From: Nevskia soli DSM 19509
GTDB lineage: Bacteria > Pseudomonadota > Gammaproteobacteria > Nevskiales > Nevskiaceae
DNA length: 64,000 nucleotides
Assembly (NCBI RefSeq): GCF_000711955.1
Contig: NZ_KL543999.1
Span: 181,938-245,937 of the forward strand
Direction of reading: 5' to 3'
In this document: positions 51,889 through 62,100 of the stretch, piece after piece
Layout: each line of letters starts with the position of its first letter
Numbering within the stretch: position 1 is the first letter of the stretch
Program-made: the position numbers and the translations under genes
The notes under the pieces: generated by a model
Told to the model about the DNA's origin: nothing
The model's database searches: none
Seen by the model: the letters and a program-made list of their open reading frames with translations, nothing else

Positions 51889-53465
51889 CTGGCGGTCGCA
51901 TCTTATGGCGCACGATCTGTGCGCTGGAAGAGATTTGGCCGGACTCCGGCGTGGCCGCGCTGGTTGGCACCGAGCAGGTGGCGATCTTCCGCCTCGGTGA
52001 ATCCGAGGATGTGTACGCGCTCGGCAATCACGATCCGTTCAGCGAGGCCAATGTGCTGGCGCGCGGCATCACCGGCGACCTCGGCGGCGAACCGGTGGTG
52101 GCCTCGCCGGTGTACAAGCAGCATTTCCGCCTGCGCGACGGCGTCTGCGTCGAGGACGCAGCGGTGTCGGTGCCGATCTATCCGGTGCGGGTCTACAACG
52201 GCGCGGTGCAGCTGGGCGTGACCGTGGCGGCCGCGCCGAGCGAGAAGCGGCAAAGGCTGGTGATGATCGGCAACGGCATGGCCGGCATGCGGGTGATCGA
52301 GGACCTGCTGCGCATTGCGCCGGATCTGTACGACATCACCATCTTCGGCGCCGAGCCGCACGGCAATTACAACCGCATCCTGTTGTCGCCGGTGCTGGCG
52401 GGCGAGAAGCGTTTCGAGGATATCGTGCTGCACGACCTGGCCTGGTATGCCAGGCAGGGCATCACCCTGCATACCGGCGATCCCGTGGTCTCGATCAATC
52501 GCACCAAGCGGGTGGTGCGCACGCGCAGCGGCATCGAGGCCGGATACGACCGCCTGCTGATGGCGACCGGCTCCACGCCGAACCGCCTGCCGATTCCGGG
52601 CAAGGACCTGCCGGGAGTGATCACATTCCGCGATGTGGCGGACGTAGGCTTGATGATGGATGCCTCGCGCGCGCAGCGTCATGCGGTGGTGATCGGCGGC
52701 GGATTGCTCGGGCTGGAAGCGGCCAACGGCCTGCTGCTGCAAGGCATGGATGTCACCGTGGTGCACGGGCTCGAGATCCTGATGGAACGGCAGCTCGATG
52801 CCTATGCCGCCTCCCTGTTGCGGCGCTCGCTGGAGAGCCGCGGCATCAAGTTCGTGCTGGGCGCCAAGACCGTTGCGGTGGAAGGCGAGGAGCGGGCCAC
52901 GGCGCTGCGCTTTGCCGACGGCAGCAGCATTCCGGCCGACCTGGTGGTGATGACCGCCGGTGTGACGCCGAATGCGGCCCTGGCCAAGGAGGCTGGGCTG
53001 CAATGCGGGCGCGGCATCCTGGTCGACGATACGCTGCAAACCTACGATCCGCGCGTCTATGCGGTGGGCGAGTGCGTGCAGCATCGCAACGCGACGTATG
53101 GGCTGGTGGCGCCGCTTTGGGAGCAGGCACGGGTCTGTGCGGCCCACCTGGCCGGCTTCGGCCATCTGCGCTACGGCGGCTCGGTGGTTTCGACCTCGCT
53201 CAAGGTCACCGGCATCGAGTTGTTCTCGGGCGGCAACTTCGCCGGCGGCGAGGGCTGCGAGGTGCTGATCCTGCGCGATCCGGAAGCCGGCATCTACAAG
53301 CGCGTGGTGCTGAAGGACAACCGGGTCTGCGGTGCGCTGCTCTACGGCGACGCCCGTGACGGTTCCTGGTACCTGGAACTGATGAACGAGAAGCGCGATG
53401 TCGGTCCGCTGCGTGATCGGCTGCTGTTCGGCCGCGCGTATGCCGACGTGCAGGTTGCGGCCTAG
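51885..53465 (+). CDS. NirD-like domain fused to an FAD/NAD(P) oxidoreductase
   Basis: A 526-residue fusion. Residues 1-105 are a NirD small-subunit domain (Rieske fold lacking cluster ligands): ICALEEIWPDSGVAALVG, NHDPFSEANVLARGITGD and SPVYKQHFRLRDG. Residues ~115-526 are a pyridine-nucleotide-disulfide-type reductase: LVMIGNGMAGMRVIEDLL, LLMATGSTPNRLPIPGKDLP and AVVIGGGLLGLEAANGLLLQG. There is no sirohaem domain. NirD normally stands alone, so the protein may complete NirB and also feed electrons to NasA, like the NasB reductase. It overlaps nirB by four nucleotides and ends 12 bp before nasA. Confidence 0.9.
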   Translation: MTGGRILWRTICALEEIWPDSGVAALVGTEQVAIFRLGESEDVYALGNHDPFSEANVLARGITGDLGGEPVVASPVYKQHFRLRDGVCVEDAAVSVPIYPVRVYNGAVQLGVTVAAAPSEKRQRLVMIGNGMAGMRVIEDLLRIAPDLYDITIFGAEPHGNYNRILLSPVLAGEKRFEDIVLHDLAWYARQGITLHTGDPVVSINRTKRVVRTRSGIEAGYDRLLMATGSTPNRLPIPGKDLPGVITFRDVADVGLMMDASRAQRHAVVIGGGLLGLEAANGLLLQGMDVTVVHGLEILMERQLDAYAASLLRRSLESRGIKFVLGAKTVAVEGEERATALRFADGSSIPADLVVMTAGVTPNAALAKEAGLQCGRGILVDDTLQTYDPRVYAVGECVQHRNATYGLVAPLWEQARVCAAHLAGFGHLRYGGSVVSTSLKVTGIELFSGGNFAGGEGCEVLILRDPEAGIYKRVVLKDNRVCGALLYGDARDGSWYLELMNEKRDVGPLRDRLLFGRAYADVQVAA

Positions 53466-53477
53466 TCCGCCGCGTTC

Positions 53478-56189
53478 ATGACCATGACCGAGCCGGTGCC
53501 GGCAATCCGCACCACCTGTCCCTACTGCGGAGTCGGCTGCGGCGTGCTGGCCACGTCGCGCGCAGACGGCAGCGCCACCATCGCCGGCGATCCCGCGCAC
53601 CCGGCCAACTTCGGCCGGCTCTGCTCCAAGGGTTCGGCGCTGGGTGAAACGGTATCCTTGCATGGGCGGCTGCTGCATCCGCATATCCGCAGCCGTATCG
53701 GCGGCCGCGACGCCGCCTTCCGCGACGAGCAGGTGAGCTGGGACGAGGCGCTGGATTACGTGGCCGAGAAGTTCGGGCGCATCATCGAGCGGCATGGCCC
53801 GGACAGCGTGGCGCTTTACGTCTCGGGCCAGTTGCTGACCGAGGATTACTACGTCGCCAACAAGCTGGTGAAGGGCTGGTGGGGTACCGCCAACATCGAC
53901 ACCAATTCGCGGCTGTGCATGTCATCGGCGGTGGCGGGGTACAAGCGCGCCTTCGGCGAGGATGTGGTGCCGTGCAGCTACGAGGACCTGGAAACGGCCG
54001 ACCTGATCGTGCTGGTGGGTTCCAATACCGCCTGGTGCCATCCGGTGGTGTATCAGCGCATCGTCGCCGCGCGCGAGCGCCGGCCGGATCTGAAACTGGT
54101 GGTGATCGATCCCCGGCGCACCCCGACCTGCGACATCGCCGACCTGCACCTGCCGCTGCGTTCCGGCTCCGACGTTGCATTGTTCAATGGCCTGCTGGCC
54201 TATTTGAGTGCGCAAGGGAAGGCCGACCAGGACTTCATCGCGGCGCATACGCAGGGCCTGGACGCGGCGCTACGCGCCGCCATCGACGGCGGCGATGTTG
54301 CCGCGGTGGCGCTGGCCTGCGGCATCGAAGCCGGGCTGCTGGGTGAATTCTATGCGCTGTTCGCCGCCACGGCGCGGACGGTGACGATGTTCTCGATGGG
54401 CGTGAACCAGTCGGGCAGCGGCACCGACAAGGTCAACAGCATCATCAACTGTCACCTCTACACCGGGCGTGTCGGCAAGCCCGGCGCCGGACCGTTTTCC
54501 ATCACCGGCCAGCCCAATGCCATGGGCGGGCGCGAGGTCGGCGGCCTGGCCAATATGCTGGCCGCACATATGGACCTGGACAACGCGCAACATCGCGACC
54601 GGGTGCGCGCCTTCTGGAACAGCCCGCGCATCGCCGACAAGCCGGGATTGAAAGCGGTCGACCTGTTCGAGGCGATCGGCCAGGGCAAGGTCAAGGCGGT
54701 CTGGATCATGGCCACCAATCCGCTGGTGAGCCTGCCCGATGCCGACCGCGTACGCGAGGCGCTGCAGCGTTGCGAACTGGTGGTGGTGTCCGACTGCGTG
54801 GCCGATACCGATACCGCCAAGCTGGCGCATGTGCTGCTGCCGGCGGCGGCCTGGGGTGAAAAGACCGGCACGGTCACCAATTCCGAGCGCTGCGTTTCCC
54901 GCCAGCGCGCCTTCCTGCCGCTGCCTGGCGAAGCCCGGCCCGACTGGTGGGCGATCTGCGAGATGGCGAAGCGGCTGGGCTATGCCGAGGGTTTCAACTT
55001 CCGTTCGGCGCACGAGATCTTCCTCGAGCATGCGCGCCTGTCGGCGTACGAGAATGATGCAACGCAGGGCGATGCGCGCGTGTTCAACCTGTCCGGGCTG
55101 GAAAATCTCAGCGATCTCGAATACGACGAACTGAAGCCGGTGCGCTGGCCGCTGGCGCCGGAGCGGCAGGTTTCGGGCGAACTGTTTCCGAAGATGCGTT
55201 TCACCACGCCGGATGGCCGCGCGCGCTTCGTGCCGACCGTGCCGCGCCTGCCGGCACATGCGCCGGACGAGAAGTATCCCCTCGTGCTCAACACCGGCCG
55301 CATCCGCGACCAGTGGCACACCATGACGCGCACCGGCCGGGCGCCGCGGCTGACTGCGCATCGTCCGGAGCCGTTCGTCGAGGTCCATCCACAGGACTTG
55401 CTGACGTATGGCCTGCGCGACGGCGAACTGGCGCGCATCTCGACGCATTGGGGCGCGGCGGTAGCGCGGGTCAACAGCAGCCGCGAGCAGCGGCGCGGTA
55501 ATCTATTCCTGCCGATCCACTGGAGCGACGCCTTCGCCGCCGATGCGCGCACCGGCGCGCTGGTCAATCCGGTGGTGGACCCGGTTTCCGGCGAGCCGGA
55601 ATTCAAACACACGCCGGCGCAGATCGAGCCCTTCAGCGTCGACTGGTACGGCTTCCTGCTGGTGCGCCGCCCGGTGGAAATCACGGACCTTGCGTATTGG
55701 GCGCGCTCTTCCGGCACGCAATTCCAGCGTTACGAATTCGCCGGTCGCGGCCGCGACCGTGACTGGTCCGCCTGGGTGCGGGCGCGGCTGGCCGGGGCGG
55801 GCGAATGGCTCGACTATGCCGATGCCTCGGCCGGTGCCTACCGCGCGGCGCGCATCGACAACGGGCGGCTGGAAGCCTGTGTCTTCGTATCACCGCGTCC
55901 GGATCTGCCTGAGCGCGAGTGGTTGGGAGCCTTGTTCGCCAAGGAATGTCTGGGTGCAGGGGAGCGCGGCAGTCTTCTGGCCGGGCGGCCTTCGCTCGAT
56001 GGTGATACCGGGCCGACGGTTTGCGCCTGCTTCGGCGTCGGCCGGCGCACCTTGCAGAGGGCTATTCGCGAACATGGCTGCACCACGCCCAAGCAGCTTG
56101 GGCAACGGCTCAAGGCAGGGACCAATTGCGGGTCCTGCGTGCCTGAGTTGCGGCGGCTGATCGAGGAGTCGCTGGTTCCGGCGGAGTAG
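53478..56189 (+). CDS. nasA: Assimilatory nitrate reductase catalytic subunit
   Basis: A 903-residue bis-MGD molybdoenzyme reducing nitrate to nitrite in the cytoplasm. The N-terminal [4Fe-4S] ligands are TTCPYCGVGCGV plus GRLCSKG (~residues 13-52). Moco-contact regions include NSRLCMSSAVAGYKRAFG (~138), with a likely Mo-ligand Cys, SITGQPNAMGGREVGGLANM (~336) and the C-terminal molydopterin domain ending near 680. A BFD-type [2Fe-2S] domain ends the protein (CACFGVGRRTLQRAI; NCGSCVPELRRLI). It depends on MoeA/MobA encoded ~1 kb away. Confidence 0.95.
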   Translation: MTMTEPVPAIRTTCPYCGVGCGVLATSRADGSATIAGDPAHPANFGRLCSKGSALGETVSLHGRLLHPHIRSRIGGRDAAFRDEQVSWDEALDYVAEKFGRIIERHGPDSVALYVSGQLLTEDYYVANKLVKGWWGTANIDTNSRLCMSSAVAGYKRAFGEDVVPCSYEDLETADLIVLVGSNTAWCHPVVYQRIVAARERRPDLKLVVIDPRRTPTCDIADLHLPLRSGSDVALFNGLLAYLSAQGKADQDFIAAHTQGLDAALRAAIDGGDVAAVALACGIEAGLLGEFYALFAATARTVTMFSMGVNQSGSGTDKVNSIINCHLYTGRVGKPGAGPFSITGQPNAMGGREVGGLANMLAAHMDLDNAQHRDRVRAFWNSPRIADKPGLKAVDLFEAIGQGKVKAVWIMATNPLVSLPDADRVREALQRCELVVVSDCVADTDTAKLAHVLLPAAAWGEKTGTVTNSERCVSRQRAFLPLPGEARPDWWAICEMAKRLGYAEGFNFRSAHEIFLEHARLSAYENDATQGDARVFNLSGLENLSDLEYDELKPVRWPLAPERQVSGELFPKMRFTTPDGRARFVPTVPRLPAHAPDEKYPLVLNTGRIRDQWHTMTRTGRAPRLTAHRPEPFVEVHPQDLLTYGLRDGELARISTHWGAAVARVNSSREQRRGNLFLPIHWSDAFAADARTGALVNPVVDPVSGEPEFKHTPAQIEPFSVDWYGFLLVRRPVEITDLAYWARSSGTQFQRYEFAGRGRDRDWSAWVRARLAGAGEWLDYADASAGAYRAARIDNGRLEACVFVSPRPDLPEREWLGALFAKECLGAGERGSLLAGRPSLDGDTGPTVCACFGVGRRTLQRAIREHGCTTPKQLGQRLKAGTNCGSCVPELRRLIEESLVPAE

Positions 56190-56582
56190 GGTTGCTTCCG
56201 TAGTCTGCCGACCTCGGGGAACAGAACGCGACAAAACCTCCATGCGTGCCATGCGTGCCATGCGTGCCAAGGTTTTTTGTTGGCACGCATGCGACCGGTG
56301 GGGGGGCGTTTACGGGGCGGTCATTTCCCGGTTTCAATGCTCTGAAGTCTCCTCGCGGGTGCCATTCCTGTGGGGCGCCGGTGATCGCTTCCGGATGCCG
56401 GAAATTGATCGAAGCGGAGCTCGGCCTCAGCTTCCGCTGCCCGGCCAGTAATGCCTCCCGCTCCTCTGGCAACGAACAAAGACCTCGACAGGGTCACACA
56501 GGCGAGGGGCAGGTGCGGATCCGGAGACAAAGCAGGCTGAACACGAGCGATGGATTTTTCGAGCCTGGCCGGATCAGGAATA
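56190..56582. other. Intergenic region after nasA with 9-bp tandem repeat
   Basis: ATGCGTGCC is repeated three times in tandem (56242-56268). The last copy pairs with TGGCACGCAT (56281-56290) around a T-rich loop, so it could end the nasA transcript. The rest shows no gene with a ribosome-binding site or family motif. Confidence 0.55.
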
Positions 56583-56613
56583 AAAAAAGGGGCGGACCGT
56601 GCGGGTCCGCCCC
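56583..56613 (-). terminator. Rho-independent terminator of the small membrane-protein gene
   Basis: On the minus strand GGGGCGGACC pairs with GGTCCGCCCC (56613-56604 with 56598-56589), followed by TTTTTT (56588-56583). It lies 50 bp after the stop of the minus-strand gene at 56663. Confidence 0.8.
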
Positions 56614-56662
56614 CATAGGCCTGCAGATGCAGGGAGGAGTGATTCGGTTTCGCCAGCCCGTT

Positions 56663-56833
56663 TCAGCGCCGGGCCGGTTGGTGCAGACGGGATTGTCCTT
56701 GGCGGATATAGATCGCCGCCGGCACCGCTTTCCGCTGGCGCCGCCAAGCAAGGGCATAAACGCATTCCGAGGCGATCACCGCCAGCGCGGTCGCCACGAG
56801 AAATCCTGAAAAAGCATCGATGTAGTGGAGCAT
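56663..56833 (-). CDS. Small single-helix membrane protein
   Basis: A 56-residue ORF too short for usual gene callers. It begins MLHYIDAFSGFLVATALAVI, continues ASECVYALAWRRQRK, and ends QPARR. One transmembrane helix (~8-29) is followed by a strongly basic cytoplasmic tail. Support comes from a GAGGA ribosome-binding site 6-10 nt upstream and a strong intrinsic terminator 50 bp downstream on the same strand. Family not recognised; it may be an accessory or stress peptide. Confidence 0.6.
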   Translation of the reverse strand: MLHYIDAFSGFLVATALAVIASECVYALAWRRQRKAVPAAIYIRQGQSRLHQPARR

Positions 56834-57114
56834 GTCTGATCCTCAGAAGCTTTGGCCCATGCGATCCATCGGCTATGTCGCGGTCGAATTCCGATGATCC
56901 CGGCACAAAGTTTCCAGCAAACGCCGCTGCGGCGGTATCGGTACTTTCCGAAATACAGCTGCGGGAAGTACATAGTTGTTCAGATCCACGACTCCAGCGA
57001 CGACAATCGGCGTAGTCCGCTTTGCGAGGCTGCAAGTCGGGGCAGGTCAATGCGCGGATCGCCGGGTTGTTGAAGGCGCACGGGCCGAGCGGACGCCGAT
57101 CGCAGTCCCGCGAG

Positions 57115-58332
57115 TCAGTCGGGCAGTGCGGTCCAGCGCAGCACGGTTCCCGCGGCGCAGTCGCCGTCACCGAGCGGCACCCAGGCCAGCACCTGGGCCG
57201 AGGCCAGGTTGCTGAGCATGTGCGAGTCCTGCTTGGGCAGGGGGTGCAGCAGGGCGGTGCCGTCTTCCGCATGGTCCAGGCGCATGCGCAGCAGGCGCAC
57301 GCGCTGCGCATCACGCTCGACGGTTTCCGCCAGGCGGGCGTGGTTCCAGGCCGGGCCGGGCTGGGCGAGGCCTTCGAGGCAGTCCAGCGCGCGGCGTACG
57401 TGCAGCGCCAGGCTGATCAGCACGGCGCCGGGATTGCCGGGCAGGGCGAGGTGGACGCGGTTCCTGTGCACGCCGAAGAAGAGGGGCTTGGCCGGCTTCT
57501 GCGCCACTTTCCAGAAGACGCGGCGCATGCCCAGGGCTTCGGCGGTGGCGGGCAGGAAGTCGTGGTCGCCGACGGAGGCGCCGCCAGCGCTGATGACCAG
57601 ATCGGCTTCGGCGTAGGCGCGTTCCAGCACGGTCTTCACCACGGCGGCATCGTCGAGGACATGTTCGACCACCGGCGGCGGATAGCCCCAGTGCTGGAGC
57701 ACGGCGCCGATCATGGGGCCGTTGCTGTCGTGGATCTCGCCGGGCCGGAGGGTGGCGCCGACCGGGCGGATCTCGTCGCCGGTGATCAGTACGTGGATGC
57801 GCGGCAGGCGCGTGACGCGCACATGGTGCAGGCCGGCGTTGATCAGGGAGGCGAGCAGGCCCGGGGTGACGCGCTGGCCGGCAGCGGCGATGAAGGCGCC
57901 CTGCTTCAGCTCCTCGCCGCGATAGCGCACGTTCTTGCGCGCGGCGAAGGGCTCGGTGAAGACCAGGGTGTCGCCGTCGAGGGTGACGCGTTCCTGCGGG
58001 ATCATGGTGTCGGCGCCGGGCGGCATGGGCGCGCCGGTGAGGATGCGGGCGGCCGTGTGCGCGGACAGCGCCGCCAGGTGTTCATGGGTGCCGGCCGGGA
58101 GATGCACGGCGACGGGCAGGCGTACCGGCGCGGCCGTGCCGGCGGCGGCGATGTCGGCGGCGCGGAAGGCGTAACCGTCCATGGCGCTCTGGTCGAAGCG
58201 CGGCAGGTCGGTGGTGGAGTTTTGTGCTTCAGCCAGCACGCGGTTCAGCGCCTGCGTCACCGGTACCGTTTCGGCGGGCAGGGCGCGCAGGTTCTGCGCG
58301 TAGCTGGCCAGTGCGTCTTCGAGTGAAATCAT
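57115..58332 (-). CDS. moeA: Molybdopterin molybdenumtransferase
   Basis: A 405-residue enzyme inserting molybdate into adenylated molybdopterin to give the cofactor needed by NasA. MoeA motifs are FDQSAMDGYAFRAADI (~45), ILTGAPMPPGADTMIPQE (~98), GDEIRPVG (~185), HDSNGPMIGAVL (~202), the MPT-binding SAGGASVGDHDF (~249) and LPGNPGAVLISL (~302). The start at 58332 lies in an ATGA overlap with mobA, so the two are coupled. Confidence 0.95.
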   Translation of the reverse strand: MISLEDALASYAQNLRALPAETVPVTQALNRVLAEAQNSTTDLPRFDQSAMDGYAFRAADIAAAGTAAPVRLPVAVHLPAGTHEHLAALSAHTAARILTGAPMPPGADTMIPQERVTLDGDTLVFTEPFAARKNVRYRGEELKQGAFIAAAGQRVTPGLLASLINAGLHHVRVTRLPRIHVLITGDEIRPVGATLRPGEIHDSNGPMIGAVLQHWGYPPPVVEHVLDDAAVVKTVLERAYAEADLVISAGGASVGDHDFLPATAEALGMRRVFWKVAQKPAKPLFFGVHRNRVHLALPGNPGAVLISLALHVRRALDCLEGLAQPGPAWNHARLAETVERDAQRVRLLRMRLDHAEDGTALLHPLPKQDSHMLSNLASAQVLAWVPLGDGDCAAGTVLRWTALPD

Positions 58333-58928
58333 GTGAGGTCTTTCCTTTGACGCAGTTGCTGTTCGGCCGCGGCCCATTCTTCCGGCGTGTTGAGGCTCCA
58401 GGCCCAGTGCGGCCAGTCGGAGCAGTCAGCTTCCGCGACGCGATAGCGGGCCTGCCAGCGGCGGGGGGCATCGCCGCCGTTGTCCAGATAGTCTTGTAAA
58501 TCAGGCAGCAGGCGGCGCGGCAGCAGGCAGCATAGCGGCTGGCGGCCGGTGCCGTCGTTGACCACGGCCAGGTCGGCGCTGTCGCGTTGCAGGGCGTGTT
58601 GCAGGCGTTGCAGCAGGTCGGGCGGCAGCAGCGGGGCATCGCCCGGAGTGCACAGGGCCCAGTCGGTGTTGCTTGCCGCCAGGCCGGCGGCGATGCCTGC
58701 GAGGGGGCCGCGGCCCTTGTAGATCCCGTCGTCGACGACGGGCAGGCCGTAGGTGGCGTAGGTTTCGTGTTGACGATTGGCGACGATGACTACCGCTTCG
58801 ATCTGGGGCTGTAACTGTTTGAGGACGTGTTCAAGCAGGGGCTGGCCGAGCAGGGGGTGCAATGGCTTGTCGAGGCCCTGCATGCGTTCGCCGGCGCCGC
58901 CGCAGAGGATGATGGCGGTGGTGGGCAT
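58329..58928 (-). CDS. mobA: Molybdenum cofactor guanylyltransferase
   Basis: A 199-residue nucleotidyltransferase attaching GMP to molybdopterin to make the MGD form used by NasA. The N-terminal glycine-rich GTP site is ILCGGAGERMQGLDKPLHPL (residues 7-26). Other MobA blocks are YKGRGPLAGIAAGL (~70) and TPGDAPLLP (~94). It is translationally coupled to moeA by a 4-nt overlap. No further moco genes are in the window. Confidence 0.94.
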   Translation of the reverse strand: MPTTAIILCGGAGERMQGLDKPLHPLLGQPLLEHVLKQLQPQIEAVVIVANRQHETYATYGLPVVDDGIYKGRGPLAGIAAGLAASNTDWALCTPGDAPLLPPDLLQRLQHALQRDSADLAVVNDGTGRQPLCCLLPRRLLPDLQDYLDNGGDAPRRWQARYRVAEADCSDWPHWAWSLNTPEEWAAAEQQLRQRKDLT

Positions 58929-59151
58929 CTATTGCGCTTCCTGACTCGTTTTCTGGAAGGGCATCGCGAATTGGCTTGTCGCCGGGGATAGCGAAGCACC
59001 GGCCCCTCCCTCGATACAAATCGCTTCGCGATTCACTCGGGACATTCGGAAAAGCAGCACCCGCTGCGCGGGCACTCGGGGCGAACGGGTTGTATCAAAA
59101 GGCTGGTAAGGCGCGCTCACGGGCTTATTGCGCGGCCTATGGTCCGTGACG

Positions 59152-62100
59152 TCAAGCGGCAAGTCGTGCAAGCAGCGCGGATAGCCCCGGCTGGCGGGCC
59201 TTGGGGTCTTCGAATTCCTTGGCGATGATGTTGAGGCGCTTCTGGCCTTCGAGTTTGTAGACCTTGGGCTGGGTCTGGATCAGTTTGATCAGTTTGATCG
59301 GTTCGAGTTTGGGCTGCGGGCCGAAATCCAGGGTGGCGGACTTGGCGCCGACGCGGATCTTGACCACGCCGAGTTGTTCGCCCTGCTGGCGCAGGCGCGC
59401 GGTTTCGAACAGGTACTCGGCTTGCGGCGGCAGCAGGCCGAAGCGGTCGATCATCTCGACCTTGAGTTCGTCCAGGGCGTGCTCCTCGCGGGTTTCGGCG
59501 ATGCGCTTGTACAGCACCAGGCGGGTGTGCACATCGGGCACATAGCTTTCCGGAATGAGGGCGGAGACGCCGAGGTCGACTTCGCAGGCGGCGTGGCCGA
59601 AGGGAGCGTCCTCGATGCGGCCGGAGCGCAGCGCCTTGACGGCATCCGCCAGCAGTTCCGCATACATGGTGAAGCCGACTTCCTCGATCTGGCCGGACTG
59701 GTTCTCGCCCAGCAGTTCGCCGGCACCGCGGATTTCCAGGTCGTGGGTGGCGAGGACGAAGCCGGAGCCGAGTTCGCCGAGCTGTTCGATCGCTTCCAGG
59801 CGCCGTTCGGCATCGGGCGAAAGGGCGCGCTTGCTCGGTACCAGCAGGTAGGCGTAGGCGCGGTGGTGGCTGCGGCCGACGCGGCCGCGCAGCTGGTGGA
59901 GCTGGGCCAGGCCGAGGTGGTCGGCGCGGTCGATGAGGATGGTGTTGGCGGTCGGCACGTCGATGCCGGACTCGATGATGGTGGTGCAGACCAGGATGTT
60001 GAAGCGGCCGTGGTAGAAGTCGAGCATCACCTGCTCGAGTTCACGCTCGCGCATCTGGCCGTGGGCGAAGCGCACGCGGCCCTCCGGCACCAGTTTCTGC
60101 AGGTCGGCGGAGAAGCGCTCGATGGTGCGCACTTCGTTGTGCAGCACGTAGATCTGGCCGCCGCGGCGCAGTTCGCGCAGGCAGGCTTCGTAGACCAGGG
60201 CGTTGTCCCATTCGGCGACGAAGGTGCGGATGGCCAGGCGCGAGGTCGGCGGGGTGGCGATGATCGACATGTCGCGCAGGCCGGCCAGGCTCATGTTGAG
60301 GGTACGCGGAATCGGCGTGGCGGTGAGGGTGAGCAGGTGCACCTCGGCGCGCAGGTTCTTCAGGCGCTCCTTGTGGCGCACGCCGAAGCGGTGCTCCTCG
60401 TCGACCACCACCAGACCGAGGTCCTTGAAGCGCACGTCGTCCTGCAACAGGCGGTGGGTGCCGATGACGATGTCGACCTTGCCCTCGCGCAGGTCGTCGA
60501 GCAGGGCGGCCTGTTCCTTGGCGGTGCGCAGGCGGGACAGGCCGGCGATGCGCAGCGGCCAGTCGGCGAAGCGGTCGCGGAAATTCTTCTCGTGCTGCTG
60601 CACCAACAGGGTGGTGGGCGCCAGCACGCAAACCTGCTTGCCGGCGCGCGCGGCGGTGAAGCAGGCGCGCAGGGCCACCTCGGTCTTGCCGAAGCCGACG
60701 TCGCCGCAGACCACGCGGTCCATCGGCTTGGTGCCGGCGAGATCGGCCAGCACGGCGTCGATGGCTTTCTGCTGGTCGATGGTGGGCTGGAACGGGAAGC
60801 CTTCGCAGAAGCGGGCATAGTCGGCCTGGTCGAAGCTCATCGGCGTGCCGGGCTTGGCGGCGCGGCGGGCCTGCACCTGCAGCAGTTCGGCGGCGACGTC
60901 GGCGGCGCGTTCGCGCGCCTTGGCGGTGGCCTTGGACCAGCGTTCGGAGCCGAGGTTGTGCAGCGGCGCGGCTTCGGTTTCGGCGCCGGTGTAGCGGTGG
61001 ATCAGATTGAGCGAGGCGACGGGGACGTAGAGCTTGTCGCCGTCGGCGTAGCCCAGCACCAGGTATTCGGCCTCGACGCCGCCGGCGTCGAGTTTCTGCA
61101 AGCCGAGGTAGCGGCCGACGCCGTGCTCGATGTGGACCACCGGGGCGCCCGGTTTGAGGTCGTTGAGATCGCGCAGGATGGTTTCGGGATCGCGGATCTT
61201 GCCGCGCTTGCGCACCGAGACCGGCGCGCGCTGGCCGAACACCTGGGCCTCGGCGATGAGGGCGATGCCGGCGGCGGCGACGCGGAAGCTGTCCTGCAGC
61301 GGGCCGAGGGTGATGCCGTAGCGGTTGCGGTCGGCGACGAAGGCGGACCAGCTGTCATGCACGCGGCTTTGCAGGCCGAGCGGTTTGAGCCAGTCGAGCA
61401 GGGCCTCGCGGCGGCCGGCAGATTCGGCCACGAACAGCACGCGGTCGGCGCTGGAAGCGAGGAAGCTGCGCACCGGCTCGGCGCCGGCGGCGAGGATCTC
61501 GATGCCGGCATCGGCTTCCAGGCTGATGCCGACTGAGGCGTAGAAGGACAGGCGCTTCTGCGCCAGCCACGGTTCCAGGAACAGGTCGGCGGGCTTCATC
61601 AGCGGCCGCTCGATGTTGCCGGAGTAGCGCTCGTGGCGTTCCTCGATCTGCTTCCACTCGGTGGCGAGGGCGGCGGCGATGTCGTCGGCCTCGACCATCA
61701 GGCTGCCGGCGGGCAGGTAGTCGAACAGGGTGGCGGTGCCGCCCCCGTCCATGCCCGGGGCGGGGTTGAAGAACAGCGGCAGGTAGGCTTCGATGCCGCC
61801 CGGCATCAGCTTCTTGCTTACCTCGGCGTAGACGCGCGAGCGCGCCGGGTCGCCGGGGAAGTACTCGCGGTAACGGCGGCGGAAGGTGTCGATGCCTTCC
61901 TTGTCGGTGGGGAATTCGCGCGCCGGCAGCAGGCGGATCTCGTCCACTTTCTCGGTGGAGCGCTGCGTCTCGGGATCGAACTGGCGGATGCTCTCGACTT
62001 CGTCGTCGAACAGGTCGAGGCGGTAGGCCACGGCCGAGCCCATCGGGAAGACGTCGATCAGCGCGCCGCGCACGGCGAACTCGCCCTGGGTCTGCACCTC

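Noticed and set aside
56242..56290. Possible CRISPR-like array (three 9-bp repeats)
   Set aside because: The repeats are tandem with no spacers and no cas genes. A slippage repeat with one hairpin is enough.
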